Notes under the pieces: model-generated
The model's database searches: none
What the model was told of the DNA's origin: nothing
What the model saw: the letters and a program-made list of their open reading frames with translations, nothing else
Program-made: the position numbers and the translations under genes
In this document: positions 43,602 through 52,402 of the stretch, piece by piece
Numbering within the stretch: the stretch's first letter is position 1
Layout: each line of letters starts with the position of its first letter
Assembly: GCF_003219815.1 (NCBI RefSeq)
Contig: NZ_QJVD01000007.1
Span: 62,001 to 126,000 of the forward strand
Length of the DNA stretch: 64,000 bases
Direction: 5' to 3'
Origin: Arthrobacter livingstonensis
Lineage (GTDB): Bacteria > Actinomycetota > Actinomycetes > Actinomycetales > Micrococcaceae

Positions 43602-45377
43602 TCAGCTTGCGTTGAGCGCGGAGGCGATTTGAGCGTGGAGTTCGCGCAGGCCTTCCCGGGTCGCCGTGACTTCGACGATGCTGCGCCCGCGCACCGGTGC
43701 GGCTAGCGCGGCGGCCAGTTCCGCCGTCGTGCCTGCCAGGGTGTGGCCCCAGCCGTAGGCCGCGGCCAGCGCGGCCAGGTCCACGACGTGCGGCGTGCCA
43801 AAGAAGCGTTCGACGGCGGCCGCATAGTTGGCTGCCGTGGCGAGGACCCCGTGTTCCAGGACCGAGAAGATGCCTCCGCCGTTGTCATTGAGGACGATGA
43901 CCTGGACGTCCGCTTCATGCTCGCCGGTGCCCAACAGGAGGGCTCCGGCGTCGTGCAGGAACGTGACGTCGCCCAGGAGCACACGGGTGGAGGCGCCGGT
44001 CGCCAGCGCGATTCCCGTGGCGGTGGCAATGGTGCCGTCAATCCCGGCAAGGCCGCGGTTGGCGAAGACCGTCGCCGCGTACGCTGCGCCGGTCAGTGCC
44101 GGGTGTCCGGCCAGATCAGCGTCGCGCACGGGGTTGGATGATCCCAGCACCAGGTTGACGGCCGGACCCTGCTCCGCTTCCTGCTGGAGGCGGGCCCACA
44201 CCTGGCGGGCCACGGCCGGGCCGCTGAGTTTTCCGGGTCGGGCGGTTTCGGCAAGAACGGTGTCCAGCAGTTGTTCTGCGGTCCGGGCGGCGTCCTGCCA
44301 GGCTTCCAGCCAGCCGTCCGGCCCATGCCCGGCAAAGCCCACCAGCTGGTCCCATTGCGTCAGCACCAGCTCCGGGCGCCGGCCGGCCTCAAACCAGGCC
44401 ACCGGGTGCGGCAGGTAAAGTGCCCGCTCCAGGTCCGTGCGGGCCAGGAGCTGGGCCATGGGCCGCGACAGGGTGGGCCGGCCAAAGACCACCACACGCT
44501 CCATCGGCTGGGCGGATGCCGGGCCGAACCGGTCCAGCAGCAGTCTGTAGGGGCCCACTGCGTTGGGGCCGTACCTGGCGTTCGACGACGGCTCAGCAAA
44601 GAGGGGCAGGCCAAGCATGCGGGCGAAGTATTCGGCGTCGGGTCCGGCGCCGTGCCCGGCCAGGACCACTGTCCGGTGGCTCGTGGAAGGGCGGACCATG
44701 ACGGGCTCCGCCTCCAGTGTTCGCAACTGGTGGGATCCTGTGGTCTCCGCTGGGCCCACGGCGGCGAGGGACCCGCGGCCAGCTTGCGAGTCGTGGGAGC
44801 CGCTGGGGATCAGCCGTTCCCACTCGGAACCGTCGAGTGCCGGCGTCAGCGGGTCGCGGAAGGCAAGGTTTACCTGGACGGGCCCGGCCGGGATTCCTTC
44901 AAGCCGGCCCTGCGCGGCGCTGAGCGCGGTGGCGACGGCTCCGATGGGGTCGATCCCGGCGGCGACATCCGTGGCGAAGCGGACATGCTCGCCGAAAAGG
45001 TCCAGCTGCGCCGTGGTCTGGTTGGCGCCGGTGCCGCGCATTTCCTCGGGCCTGTCCGCCGAGAGCACCAGCAGGGGCGTGCCGGAGTGGTTGGCCTCCA
45101 TGACGGCCGGCATCAGGTTGCCCACGGCCGTGCCGGAGGTGGTGAGCACGGCGGCGGGACCGCGCGAGCCCTGGGCCAGGCCGAGCGCCGTGAACCCGGC
45201 CACGCGCTCGTCGATCCGGACGTAGGTGGTGATGCGGCCGTCGGCCTCGGCCTCAGCCAACGCATATACCAGGGGCGCACTGCGGGATCCGGGCGCCACC
45301 ACAATATGCCGCACCCCCGCACGTTCCAGCGCATCCACGACATACCGGGCAGCATCCATTGAACTAAGTAAACTCAC
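43602..45377 (-). CDS. menD: 2-succinyl-5-enolpyruvyl-6-hydroxy-3-cyclohexene-1-carboxylate synthase
   Basis: 591 residues from GTG 45377 (ATG 45359 possible). ThDP enzyme joining isochorismate and 2-oxoglutarate. VAPGSRSAPLVYAL, RIDERVAGFTALGLA and TTSGTAVGNLMPAV form the PYR domain; LLGDVTFLHDAGALL and VLNDNGGGIFSVLEH form the ThDP/Mg site. At residues about 189-209 (SGSHDSQAGRGSLAAVGPAE) the linker is coded by the GC-rich repeat shared with cysD. Paralogous genes lack this insert as far as family length suggests. The catalytic parts look complete. Confidence 0.92.
   Translation of the reverse strand: MSLLSSMDAARYVVDALERAGVRHIVVAPGSRSAPLVYALAEAEADGRITTYVRIDERVAGFTALGLAQGSRGPAAVLTTSGTAVGNLMPAVMEANHSGTPLLVLSADRPEEMRGTGANQTTAQLDLFGEHVRFATDVAAGIDPIGAVATALSAAQGRLEGIPAGPVQVNLAFRDPLTPALDGSEWERLIPSGSHDSQAGRGSLAAVGPAETTGSHQLRTLEAEPVMVRPSTSHRTVVLAGHGAGPDAEYFARMLGLPLFAEPSSNARYGPNAVGPYRLLLDRFGPASAQPMERVVVFGRPTLSRPMAQLLARTDLERALYLPHPVAWFEAGRRPELVLTQWDQLVGFAGHGPDGWLEAWQDAARTAEQLLDTVLAETARPGKLSGPAVARQVWARLQQEAEQGPAVNLVLGSSNPVRDADLAGHPALTGAAYAATVFANRGLAGIDGTIATATGIALATGASTRVLLGDVTFLHDAGALLLGTGEHEADVQVIVLNDNGGGIFSVLEHGVLATAANYAAAVERFFGTPHVVDLAALAAAYGWGHTLAGTTAELAAALAAPVRGRSIVEVTATREGLRELHAQIASALNAS
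44750..44810. repeat. GC-rich repeat inside menD (diverged copy)
   Basis: TGGGCCCACGGCGGCGAGGG, then GCGGCCAGCTTGCGAG and GAGCCGCTGGGGA, in the same order and spacing as in the copies at 13151-13209 and 23899-23985. It codes for a linker between the first and middle domains of MenD and keeps the frame. Confidence 0.55.
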
Positions 45378-45455
45378 GCCACCATCTAACCACCCGGGCC
45401 GGGTTGGCCACCGAATCCATCCTTGGAAGTGCCAGCCGGGCGGGCGCCGCCACTG

Positions 45456-45520
45456 AACGGTCAGATCATCGCGTTTTGACGGCCACCGCTGCAATCAACG
45501 GTCAGATCATCGCGTTTTGA
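45456..45520. repeat. Pair of 24-bp direct repeats, 41 bases apart
   Basis: Two identical copies starting AACGGTCAGATCATCGCG at 45456-45479 and 45497-45520, in the gap upstream of menD. The period is 41 bases. They could be tandem binding sites or a minisatellite-like duplication; no gene runs through them. Confidence 0.65.
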
Positions 45521-45595
45521 GCCGCTTATTCCTCCATTGCCTGAGCGTTGAATCTAGGCACCTCGACAGCTTCGACCAGCGGCGGGCAACCGCTG

Positions 45596-45652
45596 GGCGT
45601 AACAGCGGCGGGAGCGGTCGAGCCACCAGTCGCTGCGCTCAGCAGGCGTGGC
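45596..45652 (-). pseudogene. Duplicated 3'-terminal fragment of menC
   Basis: 57 bases nearly identical (four mismatches) to the end of menC at 46778-46834. Read on the minus strand it codes for PAERSDWWLDRSRRCYA, the C-terminus of MenC with one replacement. The rest of menC is absent. The two copies bracket the SGNH hydrolase gene in the same orientation. Confidence 0.8.
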
Positions 45653-45786
45653 TGGGGACTTGCGAGCAGCAGGCCGGCGATGGGCCACCGAGCCTAACCA
45701 CCCGGCCTCAACAGGCACCGGGCTCGACGTCTGCGCTTGGACGGCTACAGTGTCCACTAACGGCATCACCATAACGAAGGACCCCC

Positions 45787-46734
45787 ATGGCCCGAGGCGG
45801 AAAGCTGCGCAGGTGGGCAGCCGCCCTGGCCTGCGCCCTGGCGCTGGCGCTGGCGCTGGCAGGCTGCGGTGTCGACGCCGCGGGCCAGATCCCGGCCGAC
45901 CCCATGACACCGGCGACCGCGGCGCCAGCAAACATGCCGAAGGCAACGGCGTCCGGTACCAGCACCCCCAGCCAGGTCGCGGTCCAGGTCCTAAAACCTG
46001 CACTGCGTGGAGTCAGTGCCCAAGGACACGGAACCCGTGCGACGCCGGTAAGCCCCCTGGAACTGCCGGCCGGAACCCTGTTCCTGAACCCAGCCTCCGG
46101 CCGCAAGGAAATCATTGACCCAGCGATCACCCGGTCGGCGGTGCTCATGGGCGACTCCCAGTCCGGCGGCGCGGCCGGAGTCAAGGCCACGGACACCTGG
46201 GTTGAACGCGCGCTGACGGCGCAAGGGTACAAGGTGCACTTCGTTGGAGCAGGCGGCAGGGGCTTCGTCGCCGGGACCTCCAAATCGCCCAACTATCCCG
46301 ATTCCGTCGAAAGCGGCAGGGCACTGCTCCCCTACGGCAATCCTGCCCTGGTTGTGGTCCAGGGCGGCGGCAACGACGCCGCCCTCGGCGCCCCGGACGC
46401 GCAGATCCGCGCCAACGCCGCCCGCCTGGTCCGGGATTTGCGGGCGAGCTACCCCACGTCCAAGTTCCTGCTCATCGGCACCCTCGCCAAAGGCGGCGCC
46501 AAGGGCAGCGCCAATGCCGGCGGCCGACGCAGCGAGGTGGATGCCACGCTGGGCGATTTTGCCAGGCGCAACGGCCTGCCCTTCATCAGTGCCGGCGATT
46601 GGCTGACCAGGTACCGGCTCACAGGAGAAATGGCCGACCGCGTGCACCTCACCGCGGACGGGCACACGGTTCTGACCGGGGTGCTGGCGGGAAAACTAGG
46701 GGCGATGGGCCTGAAAGGGCCAGCCGCCGGGTAG
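45787..46734 (+). CDS. Lipoprotein SGNH/GDSL-type hydrolase
   Basis: 315 residues. A lipoprotein signal (ALALALALAGC) is followed by a low-complexity linker of about 70 residues and an SGNH fold: AVLMGDSQSGGAAG with the likely nucleophilic Ser, VVQGGGNDAALG (Gly and Asn blocks) and DRVHLTADGH with the Asp-His pair. Probably a membrane-anchored esterase or acyl-sugar hydrolase outside the cell. It is flanked by direct copies of the menC end and stands between menD and menC, suggesting insertion into an ancestral men operon. Confidence 0.82.
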   Translation: MARGGKLRRWAAALACALALALALAGCGVDAAGQIPADPMTPATAAPANMPKATASGTSTPSQVAVQVLKPALRGVSAQGHGTRATPVSPLELPAGTLFLNPASGRKEIIDPAITRSAVLMGDSQSGGAAGVKATDTWVERALTAQGYKVHFVGAGGRGFVAGTSKSPNYPDSVESGRALLPYGNPALVVVQGGGNDAALGAPDAQIRANAARLVRDLRASYPTSKFLLIGTLAKGGAKGSANAGGRRSEVDATLGDFARRNGLPFISAGDWLTRYRLTGEMADRVHLTADGHTVLTGVLAGKLGAMGLKGPAAG

Positions 46735-46768
46735 CACCGGGCCCCTGCAGGCCCGAACCACCGGCGGG

Positions 46769-47734
46769 CTACAGCACGGCGTAACAGCGGCGGACGCGGT
46801 CGAGCCACCAGTCGCTGCGCTCAGCCGGCGCGGCAAACCGGGCCAGCAGTTCCGGGTCCGCCGCGACATCCCGCACGGCGATCCCGCCGGACACGGCCAC
46901 CAGGCTGTCGGCAACAACGTCGCCGGCCATCAGCGACACCGTCCCGAGTCCGCAGGCGTACGGCAGCGCCGGCAATGCCGCGGCCAGGGCCACCCCGGCC
47001 CGGATTCCCACCGAGGAGTCCAGCGCCGAACTGACGACGGCGGGCAGTCCGGCCTCCGCCACGATCTCCAGTGCCGCCCGCACACCGCCGAGAGGCGCGG
47101 CCTTGACCACCAGCAGGTCGGCGGCGCCGGCGCGGGCCACGGCCAAAGGGTCGGAGGCCTTGCGCACGCTTTCGTCGGCGGCAATGAGCACGGAGCCGGA
47201 CAGCGCGCGCCGCACCAGGGCCATCTCGGCAACGGAAGCGACCGGCTGCTCGGCGTATTCCAGCCCAAACACGGAGAGCATGGTCAGCGCCCGGACCGCC
47301 TGATCCACATCCCAACCCCCATTGGCGTCCACCCGGATCGATGCATCGGGCAGCGAATGCCGCACTGCGGCCACGCGGGCGGCGTCGTCACGCAGGGACT
47401 GCCCCGCTTCGGCGACCTTGACCTTCACGGTGTGGACTGCGTCAAACGCACCCAGGACGGCGGGCACCTCGGCGGCGGACACCGCAGGAACCGTCGCGTT
47501 GACCGGAATCCAGTCGCGCACAGGCGCCGGGTACCCGACCCAGCCGGCCTCCAAGGCCGCTGCCAGCCACCTGGCCGATTCGACGTCGTCGTACTCCACA
47601 AACGGCGAGAACTCGGCCCACCCGGCCGGCCCCTCCAGCAGCAGCACTTCGCGTTCCACCACGCCCCGGAATTTCACGCGCATGGGGAGGGTGACAACGT
47701 GGGCGGCGGCGAGGAGTTCAGCAAGGGAAACCAT
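46769..47734 (-). CDS. menC: o-Succinylbenzoate synthase
   Basis: 321 residues from ATG 47734; ATG 47740 and GTG 47743 are also possible. Enolase-superfamily dehydratase forming o-succinylbenzoate. The catalytic Lys of the KxK type lies in VKVKVAEAG, metal ligands in IRVDANGGWD, EYAEQPV and IAADES, and the second base Lys in LLVVKAAPLGGV. Its final 18 codons are the source of the duplicate at 45596-45652. Pathway partner of MenD and MenF. Confidence 0.9.
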   Translation of the reverse strand: MVSLAELLAAAHVVTLPMRVKFRGVVEREVLLLEGPAGWAEFSPFVEYDDVESARWLAAALEAGWVGYPAPVRDWIPVNATVPAVSAAEVPAVLGAFDAVHTVKVKVAEAGQSLRDDAARVAAVRHSLPDASIRVDANGGWDVDQAVRALTMLSVFGLEYAEQPVASVAEMALVRRALSGSVLIAADESVRKASDPLAVARAGAADLLVVKAAPLGGVRAALEIVAEAGLPAVVSSALDSSVGIRAGVALAAALPALPYACGLGTVSLMAGDVVADSLVAVSGGIAVRDVAADPELLARFAAPAERSDWWLDRVRRCYAVL

Positions 47735-47794
47735 GGCCATCACTTTAGCGCCACGGCCAGCTTCCTTTCATGAATCTGTGGGAACCTAGTCAGG

Positions 47795-48697
47795 ATGAGT
47801 ATGCATTCACCACGTTCGGGCCGGGGACGCCGCCAGTCCGGACGCACCCCGATCTCAGCCCTGCCGTTCATCACGGCGGCAGTGGTGTCACTGGCCGGAC
47901 TGGTCGCCACGTACCTGTTTTTCGTCAAGAGCACCACGGGGCAGTTTGTGGACGAATCGGCCCTGGTGCAGGCGAAGGTGGCCCAGCAATTCATCGGGGT
48001 GCAGGCCTCCCAGGTGCTGGACCTTCTGCCGGTCACGTCCGTGGTCATCGCGTTCGTCATGGTGCTCTTTGTCACGCTCGCCCGGCGCCGGTGGAAGGCT
48101 GCGGGCATTGCCCTGGCCGCCATGGCCGCCGCCAACCTGAGCACCCAGCTGATCAAATTTGGCCTGCCGGACAGGCCGTTCATTGGCGTGCAGACCCTGA
48201 CATTGAACTCGCTTCCGTCCGGCCACAGCACCATCGCGGCAAGTGCGGCGGCCGCCGTGTTCCTGGTGGTGTCCCCGCGCTGGCGTCCGGCGGTGGCGTT
48301 TGTGGGCGGCAGCTACGCCGTCATCGCCGGGGCGGCGACACTCATCAACCAGTGGCACCGCCCGGCCGACGTCGTTGCCGCCTTCTTCGTGGTTTCATTT
48401 TGGACCGCCGTTGCAGCCTTGCCGGTCCTGCGCACCGGCCGGTCCTGGAATGTGTGGCTCGGTTCGGGACAGTACTGGGCGTCGCGCCGGTGGTGGATGG
48501 GCCTGGCGGCGTTGATCGCCGTCCTCGGCGCCGTTTCCACAGCCCTGGTCCTGCGCGCCGTGGAACCCCATGCCCACAACAGCACCATCAGCTTCTTCCT
48601 GGGAGGGGTGGGACTGATTGTGGTGGCCGGCTATGGCCTGACAGCCCTCGGGACGTTGCTCCTCACCCATCAGGTACGACGCCATTCCTCCCGTTAG
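47795..48697 (+). CDS. PAP2-family membrane phosphatase
   Basis: 300 residues. A first helix (FITAAVVSLAGLVATYLFFV), then the acid-phosphatase motifs KFGLPDRPF (C1), LPSGHSTIAASA (C2) and NQWHRPADVV (C3), and two more helices at the end. The C3 Arg and His are present. It may dephosphorylate a lipid such as undecaprenyl diphosphate or phosphatidic acid; substrate is not known. Divergent from menC across 60 bases. Confidence 0.83.
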   Translation: MSMHSPRSGRGRRQSGRTPISALPFITAAVVSLAGLVATYLFFVKSTTGQFVDESALVQAKVAQQFIGVQASQVLDLLPVTSVVIAFVMVLFVTLARRRWKAAGIALAAMAAANLSTQLIKFGLPDRPFIGVQTLTLNSLPSGHSTIAASAAAAVFLVVSPRWRPAVAFVGGSYAVIAGAATLINQWHRPADVVAAFFVVSFWTAVAALPVLRTGRSWNVWLGSGQYWASRRWWMGLAALIAVLGAVSTALVLRAVEPHAHNSTISFFLGGVGLIVVAGYGLTALGTLLLTHQVRRHSSR

Positions 48698-48723
48698 GCG
48701 CCTGCCCCCGGTGCCACGGTTGT

Positions 48724-49848
48724 CTAGAGCGCCGCGGCCAGGGGCTCCCAGAAGTAGTTGAAGTTTTCATCCGGTCCGGTCATGGCCCGCTGGGTGAACA
48801 GGACACCGATGAAATCCGCCGACGGATTCACATAGGCCGCCGTCCCCATGCCGCCCGTCCAGCCGTAGCCGCCCGGTGCAGTCCAGGGCCCCCCGCCGTC
48901 CGTGTCGACGGCGATTTGCCAACCCCAGGAAACGCCCGGGCCCGCCATCCCTTCCATGCCTTCACGCTGCGTGGCGGTGAGCTGGTCCGAGGTCATGAGG
49001 CGGCGCTGTTCCGCTGGCACCAGGGTGTCCTGCGACAGCGCGGTCAGAAAGGCCATGTAGTCCGGGACCGTGGAAACCAGCCCGCCGCCGAGGCCTTCAA
49101 ACGCCGGCTCCCGCGAGAAAACACCGTCCGGCGCATCCAGTACTTCCAGCCCGTCAGGCCCGGGGCGGTAGGCAGTGGGCAGTCCGGCGGGATCCCCAAA
49201 GAAGCCGGTTCCCAACATGGCCAGGGGGGCGGTGATGCGTTCGGCCAGTATTTCGTGCAGCGGGGCACGGCCGGCGCGGGCCAGCAGGACCGAGAGGATG
49301 TCGCTGCCGGTGTGGTAGCTCCACCGGGCGCCGGGCTGGTGCGCCAGCGGAAGCCGGCCCACCCGGTGCATGAATTCATCGTGTGTCATGGCTGGCGGAA
49401 TCGCGCTGGGTGCGATCCCTGACTGGTTCATGGCCTGCGCCAGCGGCGTGCTGCCAAAAATGGCGCCCAGGCCATGGGTCAAGGTCAGCAAGTGGCGGAC
49501 GGTGATGTCGTGCACGGCGGGGACCGTGCTCTCCAATGGGGCGTCGGGGCTGGTGAGAACCCGGGGAAAGGCCAGCTCCGGCAGCCAGACGTCCGCGGGA
49601 TCGTCAGGTGCCAGCGTGCCGTCGGCGATCATGGAAGCGGCGAGCGCACCGGCCACGGGCTTGCTGAGCGACGCGACCCGGAAGGGCGTGTCCGTGCCCA
49701 TCTTTTCCGGTTTTCCCAGCGTGCGCACGCCTGCCGCAAAGTATTCCGTGGTGCCGGCGTGCCGGATGCCCGCCACCATCCCGGGCACCGAACCCGACTC
49801 AACCTTTTCCCGCAGGGCATGCCAGACCGGTTCGAATTGTGCGCTCAT
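48724..49848 (-). CDS. Serine hydrolase of the beta-lactamase (class C/esterase) family
   Basis: 374 residues. The nucleophile motif S-x-x-K is in FRVASLSKPVAGALAA, the Tyr motif in WSYHTGSDILSVLLARAG, and a late GGYGWTGGMGTAAYVNP corresponds to the third motif region. No signal peptide, so it is likely a cytosolic esterase rather than a true beta-lactamase. It lies head to tail with the deaminase on the same strand. Confidence 0.8.
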   Translation of the reverse strand: MSAQFEPVWHALREKVESGSVPGMVAGIRHAGTTEYFAAGVRTLGKPEKMGTDTPFRVASLSKPVAGALAASMIADGTLAPDDPADVWLPELAFPRVLTSPDAPLESTVPAVHDITVRHLLTLTHGLGAIFGSTPLAQAMNQSGIAPSAIPPAMTHDEFMHRVGRLPLAHQPGARWSYHTGSDILSVLLARAGRAPLHEILAERITAPLAMLGTGFFGDPAGLPTAYRPGPDGLEVLDAPDGVFSREPAFEGLGGGLVSTVPDYMAFLTALSQDTLVPAEQRRLMTSDQLTATQREGMEGMAGPGVSWGWQIAVDTDGGGPWTAPGGYGWTGGMGTAAYVNPSADFIGVLFTQRAMTGPDENFNYFWEPLAAAL

Positions 49849-49926
49849 GGTTCCATGATTCGCGGCCCGGCCTGTGCCGTCAACAGCTTTGCGGGCCCGG
49901 CACCGGCCGGGTACCTGGTCCCCGCG

Positions 49927-50361
49927 CTATTCGGCGATGTCCTCTGCCCAGAGTTGCGGGTGTTCGCGCTGGAACGCGCGCATCATCTCCACGCACCGCT
50001 GGTCGTCAAGAACCTCGACGATGACACCCCGCGAGCGCAGGAGCTCAAATTCGCCCGCGAACGTTTGGGCCTCGCCCACCACCACGCGCGGAATTTTGAA
50101 CTGGATGATGGTCCCGGTGCACATGGCACACGGCGCCAGCGTGGAGTACAGCACGGTGTCCCGATAGCTGCGCTGGCGGCCGGCGGCGCGCAGTGCCGAC
50201 ATTTCCCCGTGCGCTATGGGATCGCCGTTTTGGACCCGTTCGTTATGGCCGACGGCGACCAGCTCGCCACCGCGTGCCAGGGCGGCGCCTATGGGAATGC
50301 CGCCCTGGGACAGGCTTTCCCGTGCGGCCTGGTACGCGGCCTCAAATACTGAATCGGTCAT
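49927..50361 (-). CDS. Nucleoside/guanine deaminase-like protein
   Basis: 144 residues. Zinc deaminase motifs HGEMSAL and APCAMCTGTIIQ carry the His, catalytic Glu and two Cys. QGGIPIGAALARGGELVAVG matches the cytidine/guanine deaminase fold. It may act on guanine, cytosine or another small heterocycle. The upstream MFS gene is on the same strand 59 bases away. Confidence 0.85.
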   Translation of the reverse strand: MTDSVFEAAYQAARESLSQGGIPIGAALARGGELVAVGHNERVQNGDPIAHGEMSALRAAGRQRSYRDTVLYSTLAPCAMCTGTIIQFKIPRVVVGEAQTFAGEFELLRSRGVIVEVLDDQRCVEMMRAFQREHPQLWAEDIAE

Positions 50362-50420
50362 TGCGGTCTCCTTTGTGCGGTGTCCATATGTATTGTCGCA
50401 ATTTTCTTCAGGCTACCGGC

Positions 50421-51617
50421 CTACCGCGCAACGGGCTTGTTGCGCGGCACCCAGTAGCCCAGGACGCCCGCCGCCGCCAGCCCCAGGAGACCCGTCGCGG
50501 CAATGCCAAATGACAGCGTCACGGCGGCGGTCAGCCCGGCCAGGATGGCGGGCCCGCTGGAGCCCCCTGTATCGGAAAGGAAGCGCCAGATGCCCAGGAA
50601 CTGCGCCCTTCCGTGGCGTGGTGAGTAGTCCGCGCCCATGGTCATGATCAGCCCGGAGCCGATGCCGTTGCCGAAGCCGATGAGCAGGGCCACCAGCAGC
50701 AGCGAAACAGCACCGGTGGTCAACGGCATGAGCAGCAGTGAAACGCCCATGAGCACCATGGAAGGCACCGCCACCCAGATGCGCCCCTTGCGGTCCATGA
50801 CCTTGCCGGCCGGGTAAAACACCAACATGTCGATGGCCCCGGAGAGCCCGTAAATGATTGACGTCACGGCCGGGTTCAGGCCCAGGTTGTCCGCCCACAG
50901 CGGCACCACCACCTGGCGGGAGGAGCGCACGGCGCTGACCGGAAGCACGCCCATCCCCACGGTCAGGAACACTTTGCGGTGAGCGGAGATGAGGGACTTC
51001 ATGGTGGGTGCGGGGCCGGCGGGCGCGGGGCCCGTTTCACTGACAAGGTCCGGCAGCCCCCAGGCTACGGCGCCCGCGGCTGCCGCTGCGGCGGCGGCCA
51101 CCCAGTACGCGCCGGGCAGGCCCACCAGGTGGATCACGAGTGCGCCGATGAACGGGCCCGCGAACAGGCCGATCCGGCCCACCCCTCCCAGCATGGACAT
51201 GGCCCTGGCCCGCAGGAACGGCGGGACGGCCTCGGTCAGGTAGCTTTGCCGGGCCAGGTTGAACACGGCGGAGGCCGCGCCAATCAGGAACACGCCCAGG
51301 CCAAAGAGCAGCAGGTTAGGCGAAAAGACGCAGGTCACCATGGCTGCCAGGCTCAGCGCCGCGGCCCCGACCATGCCGCGCCGTTCGCCAAACTTGGCGG
51401 TGATGACCGACGCCGGAATGTTGCTGACCAGCGAGCCAATGCCAATCAGGGCCACCACAAGTGCCGCACCGGCGAGCGAGGAACCCATGTCCCGGGCGCT
51501 CAACGGGATGACGGGGATGATGGCGCCCTCCCCCACCCCAAACAGCAAGGATGGCCCAAACGCCGGAATGGCGATGGACCAGAGGCTAAAGTCACCGGGA
51601 TTCGCGTTTTTGCTCAC
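50421..51617 (-). CDS. MFS transporter
   Basis: 398 residues from GTG 51617 (MSKNANPGDFSLW); a frame opening at 51650 is less likely. About 12 helices: FGPSLLFGVGEGAIIPVIPL, FLIGAASAVFNLARQSYLTE, and DMLVFYPAGKVMDRKGRIWV carrying motif A of the second half. A hydrophilic loop of about 20 residues (SETGPAPAGPAPTMKS) separates the halves. Substrate unknown. Confidence 0.83.
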   Translation of the reverse strand: MSKNANPGDFSLWSIAIPAFGPSLLFGVGEGAIIPVIPLSARDMGSSLAGAALVVALIGIGSLVSNIPASVITAKFGERRGMVGAAALSLAAMVTCVFSPNLLLFGLGVFLIGAASAVFNLARQSYLTEAVPPFLRARAMSMLGGVGRIGLFAGPFIGALVIHLVGLPGAYWVAAAAAAAAGAVAWGLPDLVSETGPAPAGPAPTMKSLISAHRKVFLTVGMGVLPVSAVRSSRQVVVPLWADNLGLNPAVTSIIYGLSGAIDMLVFYPAGKVMDRKGRIWVAVPSMVLMGVSLLLMPLTTGAVSLLLVALLIGFGNGIGSGLIMTMGADYSPRHGRAQFLGIWRFLSDTGGSSGPAILAGLTAAVTLSFGIAATGLLGLAAAGVLGYWVPRNKPVAR

Positions 51618-51666
51618 TGGCTCAACTCTAGACCGCGTCACGGCCTGCAACCGGGGCCCTGAAGAA

Positions 51667-52371
51667 TTAGCCGGAGTTCTCCATCCGGTCCGCCATCCGG
51701 GCCGCGAATTCCGCAGTCACCACCCGTCCGTGCCCGGGCACCATCACCGGGTACTGCCGGCCCATTCCGGCCAGGGTCCGCAGAACCCGTATCCACCCGC
51801 TGCGGTCCGCTTCCTCAAACTGGGGTTCCGCACCTTCCTCCAGGACGTCGCCCGCGAAGAGCACGCCCGGAGCGCCCACCAAGAGGTCTCCGTCGGTGTG
51901 GGCCGGACCCAGGCTGAACAGCGAGACGGCCACGCCGCCGAGGTCCAGTTTCACGGGATCCTGCTGCACCAGGTGTGTCGGGAACACCAGTTCCGTGCCG
52001 GGGCGCTCCGCCGCCGCCATTTCAGGTTCGACGCCGGACACGGCCTCCCGCTGCGACTCCCCCGTCCCCGCCATGTCCCGCCGGGCGGCGGCGTGCGCCC
52101 AAAAGTCGGCGGCGCCGTCGTTCCTGAAGACGGCGTTGCCGAAGAAGTGGTCCCAGTGGGCGTGTGTGTTGGCCACCACCAGCGGCAGCCCGGTCACCGC
52201 ACGCACGGCGGCCAGGATTTCCGTGGCGTGGCGCGGTCCGCAACCGGTGTCGACCACCAGGGCCCGCTCGGATCCGACGACCAGCCCAATGTTGACCAGC
52301 GCCCGGGCGGCACCGCTGCGCATTACGTAGCTGCCTCCGCCAAGATCCTGCCATGTCGGTTGCGGCTCCAT
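51667..52371 (-). CDS. Metallo-beta-lactamase-fold hydrolase
   Basis: 234 residues from ATG 52371. Zinc-binding THAHWDHFFGN is the HxHxDH motif; later ligands are in LGPAHTDGDLLV, FAGDVLEEG and VPGHGRVV. Such enzymes hydrolyse thioesters, lactones or similar; the substrate is not evident. Located between an MFS gene and the branched-chain dehydrogenase operon. Confidence 0.83.
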   Translation of the reverse strand: MEPQPTWQDLGGGSYVMRSGAARALVNIGLVVGSERALVVDTGCGPRHATEILAAVRAVTGLPLVVANTHAHWDHFFGNAVFRNDGAADFWAHAAARRDMAGTGESQREAVSGVEPEMAAAERPGTELVFPTHLVQQDPVKLDLGGVAVSLFSLGPAHTDGDLLVGAPGVLFAGDVLEEGAEPQFEEADRSGWIRVLRTLAGMGRQYPVMVPGHGRVVTAEFAARMADRMENSG

Positions 52372-52402
52372 CCGTGTCCTCCCGGGTTGTGGTGCCCCCA
52401 GC

